Counted from the first letter of the stretch, positions 25,631 to 33,373 are shown. The stretch is DNA of 64,000 nucleotides from Ruminococcus flavefaciens (GCA_002309635.1 DBXO01000039.1:1-64000), one strand, 5' to 3'. Notes: generated by a model not told the origin, from the sequence alone. A program made the numbers and translations.

Positions 25631-26102
25631 GCGCCTCACACTCCTCGTCCGCACTCAGTGCCTTTATAAGGTTTTCCGCTTTGCTTCGGTCACTGAACGC
25701 ATTTTCAAGCTCGAACAGCTTTTCAAGGGCTTTCAGTCTGTCGAACAGCTTCACTTCAACGCCGCCGCCCTTTACGCGCTTTATTTCCGAAACATTGAAA
25801 AGGTCAAGTCCGCTGATGACTTCGGGTGGCGGGAGCTCGTCGGCGAATACAAGATATACCGCGTCAGTGCAGCTGCCGAATGCAAGCCTTTTCAGCCCTG
25901 CGGCTACACTGCCGCTGTCGGTGAGCAGCTGCCTGAGCCCGGCAATGAGTTCGCGGCACTCCTCTGTTTTCATAAGCTCTATACCCTCGGAAAGTGCGGT
26001 CTCGCGGGGGAATCCCGCTCTTACAGCTGCCTCCTCGGCGTTTCCGAGTATAATATAGTTGCAGCAAAAGGTGTTGAGCTTTGCCTTTATGTTTCTTTTC
26101 AA
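25617..26102 (-). CDS. Phage terminase small subunit
   Basis: 161 residues from a TTG start at 26102, ten bases after AAAGGAGG; an ATG just after the RBS runs at once into a stop. The N-terminus (FCCNYIILGNAEEAAVRAGFP) is the helix-turn-helix of XtmA/Terminase_2 DNA-recognition subunits. The middle contains a section with DELPPPEVISGLDLFNVSEIKRVKGGGVEVKLFDRLKALEKLFEL, as in these proteins. It leads the phage-derived block. Confidence 0.78.
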   Translation of the reverse strand: MKRNIKAKLNTFCCNYIILGNAEEAAVRAGFPRETALSEGIELMKTEECRELIAGLRQLLTDSGSVAAGLKRLAFGSCTDAVYLVFADELPPPEVISGLDLFNVSEIKRVKGGGVEVKLFDRLKALEKLFELENAFSDRSKAENLIKALSADEECEARDDN

Positions 26103-26237
26103 ATAGTCATGACCTCCTTTCAGTCTTGAACAACGTCGTTCATAATAGGGCTGAAATGAGGTCAAATACAACGCAAAACCATTGAATATTGAAAAAATAA
26201 TTTTTCACTTTGTATACATGCACAATCATGAGCATAC

Positions 26238-26251
26238 GTTTCTGTAGAAAC
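26238..26251. promoter_or_regulatory. Palindrome upstream of the phage block, possible operator
   Basis: GTTTCT-GT-AGAAAC is a perfect 14-base palindrome in the A+T-rich leader of the terminase operon, next to TGTATACA (26212-26219 region). No clear -35/-10 pair was found, so the promoter itself is unresolved. Confidence 0.3.
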
Positions 26252-26308
26252 AGAACAAAAAAAGAAACGAAGATTGACAAATAAATAACAGGAAAGGATA
26301 TAAAAAAA

Positions 26309-26324
26309 CTGCCGACAACGGCAG
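26309..26324 (-). terminator. Second terminator of the hydrolase gene
   Basis: Stem CTGCCG / CGGCAG with loop ACAA; on the minus strand a T7 run follows. Confidence 0.85.
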
Positions 26325-26337
26325 GGTTCAGAACATA

Positions 26338-26373
26338 AAAAAATCCGAAAGCATTTCTGCTCCCGGATTTTTT
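26338..26373 (-). terminator. First terminator of the hydrolase gene
   Basis: AAAAATCCG pairs with CGGATTTTT around a purine/pyrimidine loop, directly after the stop at 26381. It isolates the phage block from the gene upstream. Confidence 0.85.
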
Positions 26374-26380
26374 CTCTTTC

Positions 26381-27442
26381 TTATTTAATAGTGCTGACGA
26401 AGTCCCCGATGACCTTTGCCACCTCGTCAGGCTTCTGCTCATAGATAAAGTGGCTTCCCGGAATGTTTATCTCCTTGCAGTTGCCTACCTTTTCAATGTA
26501 TTTGCTTCTGTTTGTGCGGTACTCCACCTCTCTGTCCGACTGCTCGTCCCCGAACCATTCCTGCGCCTTGGCTTCATCGACTTCGCCGTCCATGAACATA
26601 AGGTAGTCCCTTATGTCCTGAATTGTCTGATAGTTGGTGGAAATGTATATCTTCGGGATATCGTTGGACTTTATGGAAGCCCATGCTGTTTTCATGTTCC
26701 TGTTGAAGTTCTTCATCTCGCTGATATGAGACTTTGAAAATGCAGGCGGATTCAGTGCAAACAGAGCATTTGCGTCCTTTGCGTATTCATCGGAGCTGCC
26801 TTTGCTTGTGATATCGTTTATAGCTCTTAAAACGCCTGATTTGTACAGGAATCCGGAAACGCCGAACTGTACGCCCGAAGTAGTCTCTTTAAGCTCCTCA
26901 TCGGTCAACTCGGGGTAAGCTTCATTGACGGAATCAAGGAAAATAACTCCGGAGACCTCCTCGGGGTAGGTGTTCTCCCAGTAGGTGCCGTAGATCCCGC
27001 TGAGTGAATGGGGCATGAGTATATACGGAGCCTCCACTCCTGCGTTTTTCAGGGCGGTGCGTGTGCTGTCAACTATGTACTCTGTTGTAATATCGTGGTC
27101 TGTTTCCTCGCAAACGCCGTAGCCGGGGCGTGTAACGACCACAAGGCTTATATCGTCGCTGAGATGCTCCGAAAACTTCTTCATATCCACGGTGAACTCC
27201 GCATGACCGTTTCCGGGCATAACGATTATCTTGTTTTTGCCTTCGCCGTAGATGTTGATGTTCATTTTATAGTCCCCTGCGTCATAAAGGTGGCTGAATC
27301 CGTCCCTTTCAAGCAACTCCCTGTCCTTTTTCTGCGCGGACTTCTGATAGAAAAAGCATACGATAAAGAATATCACTGTCAGTATCAGCAGTACCAGCAG
27401 TATTATACCTATCACCTTAAAAATTTTCCTGACAACTCCCAT
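26381..27442 (-). CDS. Membrane-anchored alpha/beta hydrolase
   Basis: 353 residues; ATG 27442 with AGAGGAG upstream is preferred to two upstream ATGs. An N-terminal membrane helix (about 7-30) anchors an outside hydrolase domain: KIIVMPGNGHAEF, the nucleophile elbow MPHSLSG (His-Ser-Leu-Ser-Gly variant of GxSxG), the strand GVIFLDSVNEAYPE, and the C-terminal GSHFIYEQKPDEV with the probable catalytic His. The substrate is unknown. It has its own consensus promoter and two terminators. Confidence 0.78.
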   Translation of the reverse strand: MGVVRKIFKVIGIILLVLLILTVIFFIVCFFYQKSAQKKDRELLERDGFSHLYDAGDYKMNINIYGEGKNKIIVMPGNGHAEFTVDMKKFSEHLSDDISLVVVTRPGYGVCEETDHDITTEYIVDSTRTALKNAGVEAPYILMPHSLSGIYGTYWENTYPEEVSGVIFLDSVNEAYPELTDEELKETTSGVQFGVSGFLYKSGVLRAINDITSKGSSDEYAKDANALFALNPPAFSKSHISEMKNFNRNMKTAWASIKSNDIPKIYISTNYQTIQDIRDYLMFMDGEVDEAKAQEWFGDEQSDREVEYRTNRSKYIEKVGNCKEINIPGSHFIYEQKPDEVAKVIGDFVSTIK

Positions 27443-27497
27443 ATTCTTTTCTCCTCTACGTCTCATAGTTGCCGCCTCAAAGCGAAATAATACATTT

Positions 27498-27526
27498 ATT
27501 ATAACATAAGGGGCAGTTAATGTCAA
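27498..27526 (-). promoter_or_regulatory. Consensus promoter of the hydrolase gene
   Basis: On the minus strand TTGACA (27526-27521), 17-base spacer, TATAAT (27503-27498). Confidence 0.9.
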
Positions 27527-27575
27527 TTGACTTGTCGGGGCAGGCTGAAGGCTTGATGGCTTGCAGCTGCAAAAT

Positions 27576-27600
27576 AAGCTCCCGAAAAATCGGGAGCTTT
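27576..27600 (-). terminator. Terminator, copy 1 of a duplicated hairpin
   Basis: Stem AAGCTCCCGA / TCGGGAGCTT. The same 25 bases recur at 28120-28144. This copy ends the small secreted-protein gene and has T-rich sequence on both sides. Confidence 0.85.
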
Positions 27601-27650
27601 TTCCTATGCAGCAAACCATTTAAGTTTGTTAGTTTCTAATTATGGTTCGT

Positions 27651-28025
27651 TTAACGATAAAACTTTAAATTATCCTTAGGTACCCAATATCCCCTTCCAC
27701 CAACGGAAATTCTCAGATATGGTATATCGTATTTGCTGTTACTAAGACTTGGACCCCATTCAGTCTTACCATCACTATAAACATAAGCACCTTTAACAAG
27801 ATTAATATCGTGCGCATAACTTACTGAATTATAATGATACATACAATAATCATTAAGATAAACGTTTTGAGTTGCTTTAGTAGTTTGATAAACACCTGCT
27901 TGATCATAAGTTGCAGCCGAAGCAGTTGTTGGTGTTGTTATTTTGTTTGATAAAGCAATATCCGCTGTAGGTATAATAGCAAGTGTTAATGCAAAAATTG
28001 TTCCAAATATTTTTGTTTTGTTCAT
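27651..28025 (-). CDS. Small secreted protein, unknown function
   Basis: 124 residues: a signal peptide (about 1-38, cleavage near ASA-ATYD) and a mature domain of about 86 residues. The C-terminal part (YLRISVGGRGYWVPKDNLKF) with aromatic strands recalls bacterial SH3-like wall-binding domains, but this is only a resemblance. The gene is much more A+T-rich than its surroundings and sits exactly between two copies of one terminator. RBS AAAGGA. The N-terminus of its mature part is like that of the C39-like peptidase gene at 1029-1820. Confidence 0.6.
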   Translation of the reverse strand: MNKTKIFGTIFALTLAIIPTADIALSNKITTPTTASAATYDQAGVYQTTKATQNVYLNDYCMYHYNSVSYAHDINLVKGAYVYSDGKTEWGPSLSNSKYDIPYLRISVGGRGYWVPKDNLKFYR

Positions 28026-28119
28026 TATAAATTCCTTTCTGTTAATGGTTGCTGCTCATTTATTATATCACTATAATAACTATTTGTCAATCGACGCACT
28101 CCAATTGCTAATAACTAAA

Positions 28120-28144
28120 AAGCTCCCGAAAAATCGGGAGCTTT
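28120..28144 (-). terminator. Terminator, copy 2 of the duplicated hairpin
   Basis: Same 25 bases as 27576-27600; on the minus strand a T5 run follows. It terminates the 2-oxoacid oxidoreductase operon. Confidence 0.85.
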
Positions 28145-28152
28145 CTGCTGTC

Positions 28153-28686
28153 TTATGCGTTCATGCCGAGGTCGATAGCCTTGAAGTTGTTGGGGATAAG
28201 CGCTGCCTTCTTAGGCGGTACGACTTTCTCGATAGCCTTCTGCATAGTCTCAAGCGAGCATATATTCGTCTCCTTGAGAAGCTTGCCGAGAAGTATGATG
28301 TTTGAGCCGCCCTTGAGGTTATTGTCATCAGCCATCTGCTGTGACGGGATACCGTAAAGCTCGATATCTGTCCTGTCTGTCTCGGGCTCGATCATAGTGC
28401 TGTCGAAGAACACCTTTCCTCCGGGACGTACACAGCTTACGAACTTGTCGAATGAGGGCTGGTTCATTGCTATAAGAAGGTGAGGTGTGAGTACAAGAGG
28501 TGAACCTATCGGATCATCGGAAATAGTAACCGAACAGTTACATGTACCGCCTCTCATCTCAGGGCCGTAGGACGGGAGCCATGAAAGCTCCTTGTTGTCC
28601 ATAAGTCCGCAGTATGCAAGGATCTTTCCTGCGAAAAGGATACCCTGTCCGCCGAAGCCTGCAAGAAGGATCTCTGTAGTAGCCAT
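28153..28686 (-). CDS. 2-oxoacid:ferredoxin oxidoreductase, gamma subunit
   Basis: 177 residues. The sequence TEILLAGFGGQGILFAGKILAYCG begins the POR/KOR gamma domain, and GPEMRGGTCNCSV is the conserved loop near the CoA site. With the alpha, beta and ferredoxin subunits it forms an enzyme that decarboxylates a 2-oxoacid to an acyl-CoA and reduces ferredoxin. Its ATG overlaps the beta stop by one base (TAATG), so translation is coupled. Last gene of the operon, followed by a terminator. Confidence 0.9.
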   Translation of the reverse strand: MATTEILLAGFGGQGILFAGKILAYCGLMDNKELSWLPSYGPEMRGGTCNCSVTISDDPIGSPLVLTPHLLIAMNQPSFDKFVSCVRPGGKVFFDSTMIEPETDRTDIELYGIPSQQMADDNNLKGGSNIILLGKLLKETNICSLETMQKAIEKVVPPKKAALIPNNFKAIDLGMNA

Positions 28687-29459
28687 TACTCATTACCTCC
28701 TTCTGTCTTGGGGAATACTCCCTCTTCTACGTCCTTGTATACGCCGAGAGGATAGTACGGGATCATTTCGTCCTGAAGTCTCTTGATAGCGTCAAGAGGT
28801 GCAAGGCCCCAGTTTGTGGGACAAGTCGAAAGAACCTCTACGATAGAGAAACCCTTGCCTGCCTTCTGGTTCTCGAATGCCTTGCGGATAGCCTTCTTGG
28901 CTGCCTTTATGTGGGGAACGCTGTCAACTGCAACACGCTCTGCATATGCAGTACCTGTCAGCTGTGAGAGCATTTCGCAAACCTTTACGGGATAGCCTGC
29001 CAGCTCGGGGCTTCTTCCGAAAGGTGTTGTCTGTGTTACCTGTCCGGGAAGTGTTGTAGGAGCCATCTGGCCGCCTGTCATTCCGTAGATAGTGTTGTTG
29101 ATGAAGATAACTACGATGTTCTCGCCTCTTGTTGCTACGTGAACTGTCTCGGCAGTACCGATAGCAGCGAGGTCTCCGTCACCCTGATATGTGAATACGA
29201 ACTTGTCGGGGTTTGTACGCTTAACGCCTGTTGCTACAGCAGGTGCACGTCCGTGTGCAGCCTCGATCATATCGCAGTTGAAATAGTCATATGCCATAAC
29301 GGAGCAGCCAACAGGACATACTCCTATAGTATCGCCCTCGATACCCATTTCGTCGATGACTTCACAGAGTATTCTGTGTACTATACCGTGTGTACAGCCG
29401 GGGCAGTAATGTGTAGGAACGTCGATGAGCGACTTTGGTCTTTCAAATACTACAGCCAT
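28686..29459 (-). CDS. 2-oxoacid:ferredoxin oxidoreductase, beta (TPP-binding) subunit
   Basis: 257 residues. It shows the thiamine-pyrophosphate module: YCPGCTHGIVHRIL at the start, the GDGDLAAIG motif that binds Mg-TPP, and NNTIYGMTGGQMAPTT. It carries out the decarboxylation step with the alpha subunit. It overlaps alpha by one base (TGATG) and gamma by one base. The four-gene order ferredoxin-alpha-beta-gamma is that of VOR/KOR-type enzymes. Confidence 0.92.
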   Translation of the reverse strand: MAVVFERPKSLIDVPTHYCPGCTHGIVHRILCEVIDEMGIEGDTIGVCPVGCSVMAYDYFNCDMIEAAHGRAPAVATGVKRTNPDKFVFTYQGDGDLAAIGTAETVHVATRGENIVVIFINNTIYGMTGGQMAPTTLPGQVTQTTPFGRSPELAGYPVKVCEMLSQLTGTAYAERVAVDSVPHIKAAKKAIRKAFENQKAGKGFSIVEVLSTCPTNWGLAPLDAIKRLQDEMIPYYPLGVYKDVEEGVFPKTEGGNE

Positions 29460-30517
29460 CAGAGGGCACCTCCCATTCTCTTGATCTCGCCCAGCACCTC
29501 AGCAGGTGAAGGGATAACGCCGCCTGTTCTTCCGAAGAACTCTACAGGCTTTGAGCAGTTGATAGCAAGCTTGATATCGTCTATCATCTGTCCCATTGAC
29601 ATCTCTACGCTGAGAAGCTTCTTGGCGTTCTTTGCAGCCTCGTTGATCTCCTTTACAGGGAACGGCCACAGTGTCTTGGGACGGAAGAGACCTGCCTTGA
29701 TGCCCTGTGCTCTTGCGTCGTTTACAGCAGACTTTACGACTCTTGCCGTTGCGCCGAATGCGCATACCAGTATATCGCAGTCCTCTGTGAGGTAAAGCTC
29801 TGCCTCTGTCTCTGTTTCCTTGATGATATCGTACTTCTTGTAGCGCTCGAGGATAGAATTCTCAAGCTCGTCGGGCTTAAGGTAAAGAGAGTTGATGATG
29901 TGGTGCTCTCTCTTCATCTTGTGTCCGTTTGCAGCCCAGCCGCTCTTGTCGTAAGCCTCGGGATTGATCTCGGGGAATGTAACAGGCTCCATCATCTGTC
30001 CGAGAAGTCCGTCTGCAAGGATCATTGCAGGCATGCGGTACTTGTCGGCGCGGTCAAAAGCCTTTACGACATAGTCTACCATTTCCTGTACCGATGCAGG
30101 AGCGTATACGAGAAGCTGGAAGTCGCCGTGACCGAGAGCCTTTGTAGCCTGCCAGTAGTCTGCCTGTGATGGCTGGATACCGCCGAGACCCGGGCCGCCT
30201 CTCTCTACGTTTATGATAACAGCAGGAAGATCTGAACCTGCTATGTATGATACGCCCTCGCTCTTGAGTGAGATTCCGGGTGAGGACGATGATGTCATTG
30301 CACGGACGCCGGTCGAAGCAGCTCCGAGTACCATGTTGATAGCAGCGATCTCGGACTCTGCCTGTAAGAATACGCCGCCTGCCTTATGCATACGCTTTGC
30401 CATATAAGCGGCAAGCTCTGTCTGAGGAGTGATAGGATATCCGAAGAAGCATTTACAGCCTGCTCTGATAGCAGCCTCTGCCAGCGCTTCGTTACCCTTC
30501 ATAAGATTTCTTTCCAA
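29459..30517 (-). CDS. vorB: 2-oxoacid:ferredoxin oxidoreductase, alpha subunit (VorB-type)
   Basis: 352 residues, the usual length of VorB. TTG 30517 follows GGAG by ten bases; an ATG five codons later is possible. The family start EALAEAAIRAGCKCFFGYPITPQTELAAYMAKRM is clear, and CAFGATARVVKSAV belongs to the core/domain II junction. VorB is annotated for 3-methyl-2-oxobutanoate (valine-derived) substrates, which would make or use isobutyryl-CoA; a 2-oxoglutarate-specific KOR cannot be excluded by sequence alone. Confidence 0.85.
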   Translation of the reverse strand: MERNLMKGNEALAEAAIRAGCKCFFGYPITPQTELAAYMAKRMHKAGGVFLQAESEIAAINMVLGAASTGVRAMTSSSSPGISLKSEGVSYIAGSDLPAVIINVERGGPGLGGIQPSQADYWQATKALGHGDFQLLVYAPASVQEMVDYVVKAFDRADKYRMPAMILADGLLGQMMEPVTFPEINPEAYDKSGWAANGHKMKREHHIINSLYLKPDELENSILERYKKYDIIKETETEAELYLTEDCDILVCAFGATARVVKSAVNDARAQGIKAGLFRPKTLWPFPVKEINEAAKNAKKLLSVEMSMGQMIDDIKLAINCSKPVEFFGRTGGVIPSPAEVLGEIKRMGGAL

Positions 30518-30547
30518 AGCTAAACAGCTCCTTTCAACGAATATAGA

Positions 30548-30754
30548 TTATTTTTCAATAACGATAGCGCAGTCGGGGCACATTGTTGCGCACATTGCAC
30601 AGCTTATACATGCTGACTGATCGGTACATTCTGCGTAAAAATATCCCTTCTTGTTACGCTTTTCCTTCTGAAGTGCAACGATCTTCTTGGGACAGGCAGC
30701 TGTACACAGACCGCAGCCCTTGCAGCGCTCGGTAATAACTGTCATTTTAGCCAT
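30548..30754 (-). CDS. 2-oxoacid:ferredoxin oxidoreductase, ferredoxin subunit
   Basis: 68 residues with two [4Fe-4S] motifs, CKGCGLCTAACP and CISCAMCATMCP, which carry electrons from the TPP site to free ferredoxin. RBS AAAGGAG before ATG 30754. It is the first structural gene of the oxidoreductase set, 30 bases ahead of vorB. Confidence 0.92.
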   Translation of the reverse strand: MAKMTVITERCKGCGLCTAACPKKIVALQKEKRNKKGYFYAECTDQSACISCAMCATMCPDCAIVIEK

Positions 30755-30801
30755 ACACTTTTTTCTCCTTTCAGATGAAATAATGATTTATGGTCAAATA
30801 A

Positions 30802-30876
30802 GGAATTCGGGGTTCGGAATCCGAGATCAAGCTGCTTTTGCTGGATCACGCATTCCGAATTCCGCATTCCGAATTT
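30802..30876. repeat. Imperfect palindrome built of AATTCGG/CGGAAT units
   Basis: GGAATTCGGGGTTCGGAATCC at 30802-30822 is complementary in parts to ATTCCGAATTCCGCATTCCGAATT at 30852-30875, around a loop with GCTGCTTTTGCTG. It lies between the MinD-like gene and the ferredoxin-subunit gene and resembles dispersed repeats of bacterial intergenic regions. Confidence 0.55.
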
Positions 30877-30879
30877 TCA

Positions 30880-31536
30880 TCAGCCCCATATGGGCTTTAC
30901 ATATATCTTAGCCGGGAATACATCGGGCTTATCTGCAAGCACGGCTATATCCTCGGGATATACCGTATATATTACAGGAAGCCCTGTGATACGGGAGGTC
31001 TCTTCCGCAAAGGGGCGCGACCGCTCGATTATGCCAAGGTCGGTCTCAACGCCGAGATTGGTGTTGTTTACTATTGCGGTATGCTTCATGCGGGCAGCCG
31101 CCTCTATCTCATACATCAGCTTTGTCACTTCCTCAGCGGTATTGGTGAGGTAGCGGCGCTGATTTATGACGTAGTACATCTCGATACTGTCCCTGAACTG
31201 CTCCAATGCTTCAGCATATCGTCCGAGAGCCACGGCTCCTGCGTCATCGCCGCCCACGTCGATTATAAGGCAGTCCTCGTCGGTGGCAAGCTCCACCACG
31301 TCGAACTGTATGGACGGGATATCAAGGTTGCTCCTTGCAAAATCGGGAGCTATGAGCCTTATGCCCTTTTCCTCGAAAAGGTCTTTGAAATCGGCAGTTC
31401 TGAAATAGGGATTTACAATGTCAAGGTCAACGATAGCTGCGGACTTGCCCTCCGCTGCGGCTTTTACAGCAAGATTTACTGAAAAATTGGTCTTTCCGCT
31501 GCCGTAATGACCTGTGATTATCTTAATATTCTTCAT
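30880..31536 (-). CDS. MinD/ParA-like P-loop ATPase
   Basis: 218 residues, cytoplasmic. The P loop GHYGSGKT (9-16), then AAIVDLDIVNPYFRTAD, and DCLIIDVGGDDAGAVALG, place it in the SIMIBI ATPase family (MinD/ParA/CobQ type). The lysine-rich deviant Walker A (KGGxGKT) of true MinD is lacking, and there is no membrane-targeting helix or partner ParB. It lies on the same strand upstream of the ferredoxin and vorB genes, about 125 bases away with only the palindrome between. A role in cofactor or cluster delivery to the oxidoreductase is an inference from position. Confidence 0.7.
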   Translation of the reverse strand: MKNIKIITGHYGSGKTNFSVNLAVKAAAEGKSAAIVDLDIVNPYFRTADFKDLFEEKGIRLIAPDFARSNLDIPSIQFDVVELATDEDCLIIDVGGDDAGAVALGRYAEALEQFRDSIEMYYVINQRRYLTNTAEEVTKLMYEIEAAARMKHTAIVNNTNLGVETDLGIIERSRPFAEETSRITGLPVIYTVYPEDIAVLADKPDVFPAKIYVKPIWG

Positions 31537-31655
31537 AAATATCCTCTTGGCCTCTTTGTGAAAAATCCTACAACTTATATTATATCACTTTAAAACATTA
31601 ATTGCAAGTGCAATTTTTAGTATCTGACAGTGGCGTTTTTGTTGAAAGCAGGCAA

Positions 31656-31680
31656 AAGCCCCGACTTAAAGTCGGGGCTT
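31656..31680 (-). terminator. Terminator of the sigma/anti-sigma operon
   Basis: Stem AAGCCCCGACT / AGTCGGGGCTT, followed on the minus strand by TTTTGCC. Confidence 0.8.
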
Positions 31681-31728
31681 CATTTTATCAGAATAAAAGC
31701 CAATTGATTTTCAACTGCAAATTACTGG

Positions 31729-32793
31729 TCAGTCTATCGCTTCAAATCTGCTTTCAAACTCTGAACAGTCATCATCAGCAATTGTGTAATAGCTTATCTG
31801 TAATGTAAAGTCGTCATCTATCTTTCTTAAATAAACGATGGTTACTCTGTCGGGGGCGTAATCAACAGATATTCTTATCTTTGTGTACTCCTTGCCGCCA
31901 AGCTCTACTGTCTCAGGCTCTGTCACGTTGTACTCTATCCACTCAGTTCCGTCAAATGCTCTTTTGGTTATAAAATCATCAAATGTCACATCTGTCTTGT
32001 CAGGAAAACGGCTCTTTGTGTTGATGAATTTGAAATCTACTCTTGTATTATTTTTGTAGTCCGTTGCATCTACGTCCAGGATCTCACTGTCTATTATGTA
32101 CTTCTCTTCTGGAAACTTAAATCTGTTCTTCATCTGTTGCTCGGTGTATCTATCCTCTCGTGACATATAATTCATGCTCTCACTTCCTCTGAACCTGAAC
32201 CCTGCATAGTCCGATGTGTACACCTTGCCTTCAAGTGTTCCCTCCCGGAATCCTGCGTCCGCAGCTGTTGTGCTTGCGGTTGTGATCTCTGCGTCCTGAA
32301 CACTGGTGCTCTGGACATTTGTCTCCGCGGTATTTTCCTGTACTGATGTGGAGACAGTTGTAACTGCCTGTGTTGATGTTGTCCTGACAGAAGATGTGTA
32401 TGTTGTTTCTGTGCTGTTCTTATCTGTTGCGACAGCCGTTGCCGCGGGAGTGACGCTGTCTCCGCCGTTAATACCGCCGTTTCTGTTCAGAAGTAAAACA
32501 CTTCCAAGCATAGTTCCTGTTACAAGCACCAGTGAAGCTGCTGTAATAAGGGGTGTGAGCCACACAGGTCTCTTTACGCGGTCAACTCCGCTTACTGTAA
32601 CCTCATCGCCGCTTATATTATTATCTTTCCTTGTTCTTTCTATTTCTTCCTTTTTCATTTTGTACTTCCTTTCGCTCCCTGCGAGCAGCTTTTCAAACTG
32701 CTCTCCGCCTATTTCCGGACAATTGCCTGTAAGCTCTTCCATGGAATCATCCTCTGCGTTTTCAAGCATGTCAAATATATTTTTCTTATTCAC
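31729..32793 (-). CDS. Membrane anti-sigma factor with extracellular domain
   Basis: 354 residues from GTG 32793, which follows AAAGGAGGAGCAGCT. The cytoplasmic part (1-78) is acidic then basic, one membrane helix spans about 79-102, a Ser/Thr-rich stalk covers about 108-185, and a folded outer domain (about 185-354: EGKVYTSDYAGFRFRGSE..., WIEYNVTEPETVELGGKEYTKIRISVD) ends the protein. The gene lies 13 bases behind an ECF sigma factor, so it is very probably its regulator. The layout recalls the RsgI-type carbohydrate-sensing anti-sigma factors of cellulolytic clostridia, but I recognise no CBM in the outer domain. Confidence 0.65.
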   Translation of the reverse strand: MNKKNIFDMLENAEDDSMEELTGNCPEIGGEQFEKLLAGSERKYKMKKEEIERTRKDNNISGDEVTVSGVDRVKRPVWLTPLITAASLVLVTGTMLGSVLLLNRNGGINGGDSVTPAATAVATDKNSTETTYTSSVRTTSTQAVTTVSTSVQENTAETNVQSTSVQDAEITTASTTAADAGFREGTLEGKVYTSDYAGFRFRGSESMNYMSREDRYTEQQMKNRFKFPEEKYIIDSEILDVDATDYKNNTRVDFKFINTKSRFPDKTDVTFDDFITKRAFDGTEWIEYNVTEPETVELGGKEYTKIRISVDYAPDRVTIVYLRKIDDDFTLQISYYTIADDDCSEFESRFEAID

Positions 32794-32806
32794 AGCTGCT
32801 CCTCCT

Positions 32807-33373
32807 TTACTTTGTGATACCTGCTTCGGCAAGCTTTCCGCGAAGCCTGTTCATTGCTCTCGTACATCGTGAACGCACCGACGAAGCCGTCATGGATACG
32901 GTCTTTGCTATCTCCGACGATTTGCGGTTATAGTAGAACTTCTGTATAAGTATGGTGGAATCGGGCTCGCCAAGCTCTTTTATCTTCTGAAGGAGCAGCC
33001 TGCGGAGTTCCGAACTGTCTACGCGCTCGTCAACGCTGAAATCGGAAACAAGCTCTGCCATATCCTCCTCGTCGGCATATACAGCGTGGCTCCTCTCTGC
33101 GGAGAGGCTCCTGTATCTGTCTATCGCCGTGCGCCTGGCAACGGTGCCTATGTAGCCCTTGATATTGCTGACGTGCTCCTCGCTGTACTCAAAGCCTATG
33201 AATATATCCGCAAACACGTCGCTGAAGCACTCCTCGATATCCTCCTGTGTGCCGCAGCTCCTGAGCTTATTGAAAATTATGGAGTAAACATATTTTCCGT
33301 ACTCCTGCATGAGCGCTCTGTGGCACTCGGCAGGAGATCTGCCGAGAAGCTCTCTCAGCTCGCTTCCTGTCAT
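32807..33373 (-). CDS. ECF-type RNA polymerase sigma factor
   Basis: 188 residues; ATG 33373 is preferred because GGAGGG lies seven bases upstream (an ATG at 33379 directly abuts it). Region 2 is seen in YVYSIIFNKLRSCGTQEDIEECFSDVFADIF and the following NIKGYIGTVARRTAIDRYR. Region 4 is in DSTILIQKFYYNRKSSEIAKTVSMTASSVRSRCTRAMNRLRGKL, a helix-turn-helix. ECF sigma factors respond to envelope or extracellular signals through a paired anti-sigma factor, which is the next gene. Its target promoters are not known. Confidence 0.88.
   Translation of the reverse strand: MTGSELRELLGRSPAECHRALMQEYGKYVYSIIFNKLRSCGTQEDIEECFSDVFADIFIGFEYSEEHVSNIKGYIGTVARRTAIDRYRSLSAERSHAVYADEEDMAELVSDFSVDERVDSSELRRLLLQKIKELGEPDSTILIQKFYYNRKSSEIAKTVSMTASSVRSRCTRAMNRLRGKLAEAGITK

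Larger units (their letters stand above)
19067..26102 (-). mobile_element. Phage-derived head-assembly gene block (prophage remnant or domesticated)
   Basis: Nine minus-strand genes in one transcription unit: small terminase, large terminase, portal, major capsid, protease-like protein, three small connector-like proteins and a hub-like protein. Most junctions overlap or are very short. No integrase, excisionase, repressor, replication, tape-measure, tail-tube, sheath, fibre, holin or lysin gene is present, and no attachment-site repeat was found at the edges. All frames are intact, and base composition resembles the host. It is either a remnant kept without decay or a co-opted particle module. 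Intergenic hairpin repeats sit between the capsid and protease genes. Confidence 0.7.

Noticed and set aside
19067..26102. Complete inducible prophage
   Set aside because: Integrase, repressor, replication, tail and lysis genes are all missing, and no direct repeats flank the block.
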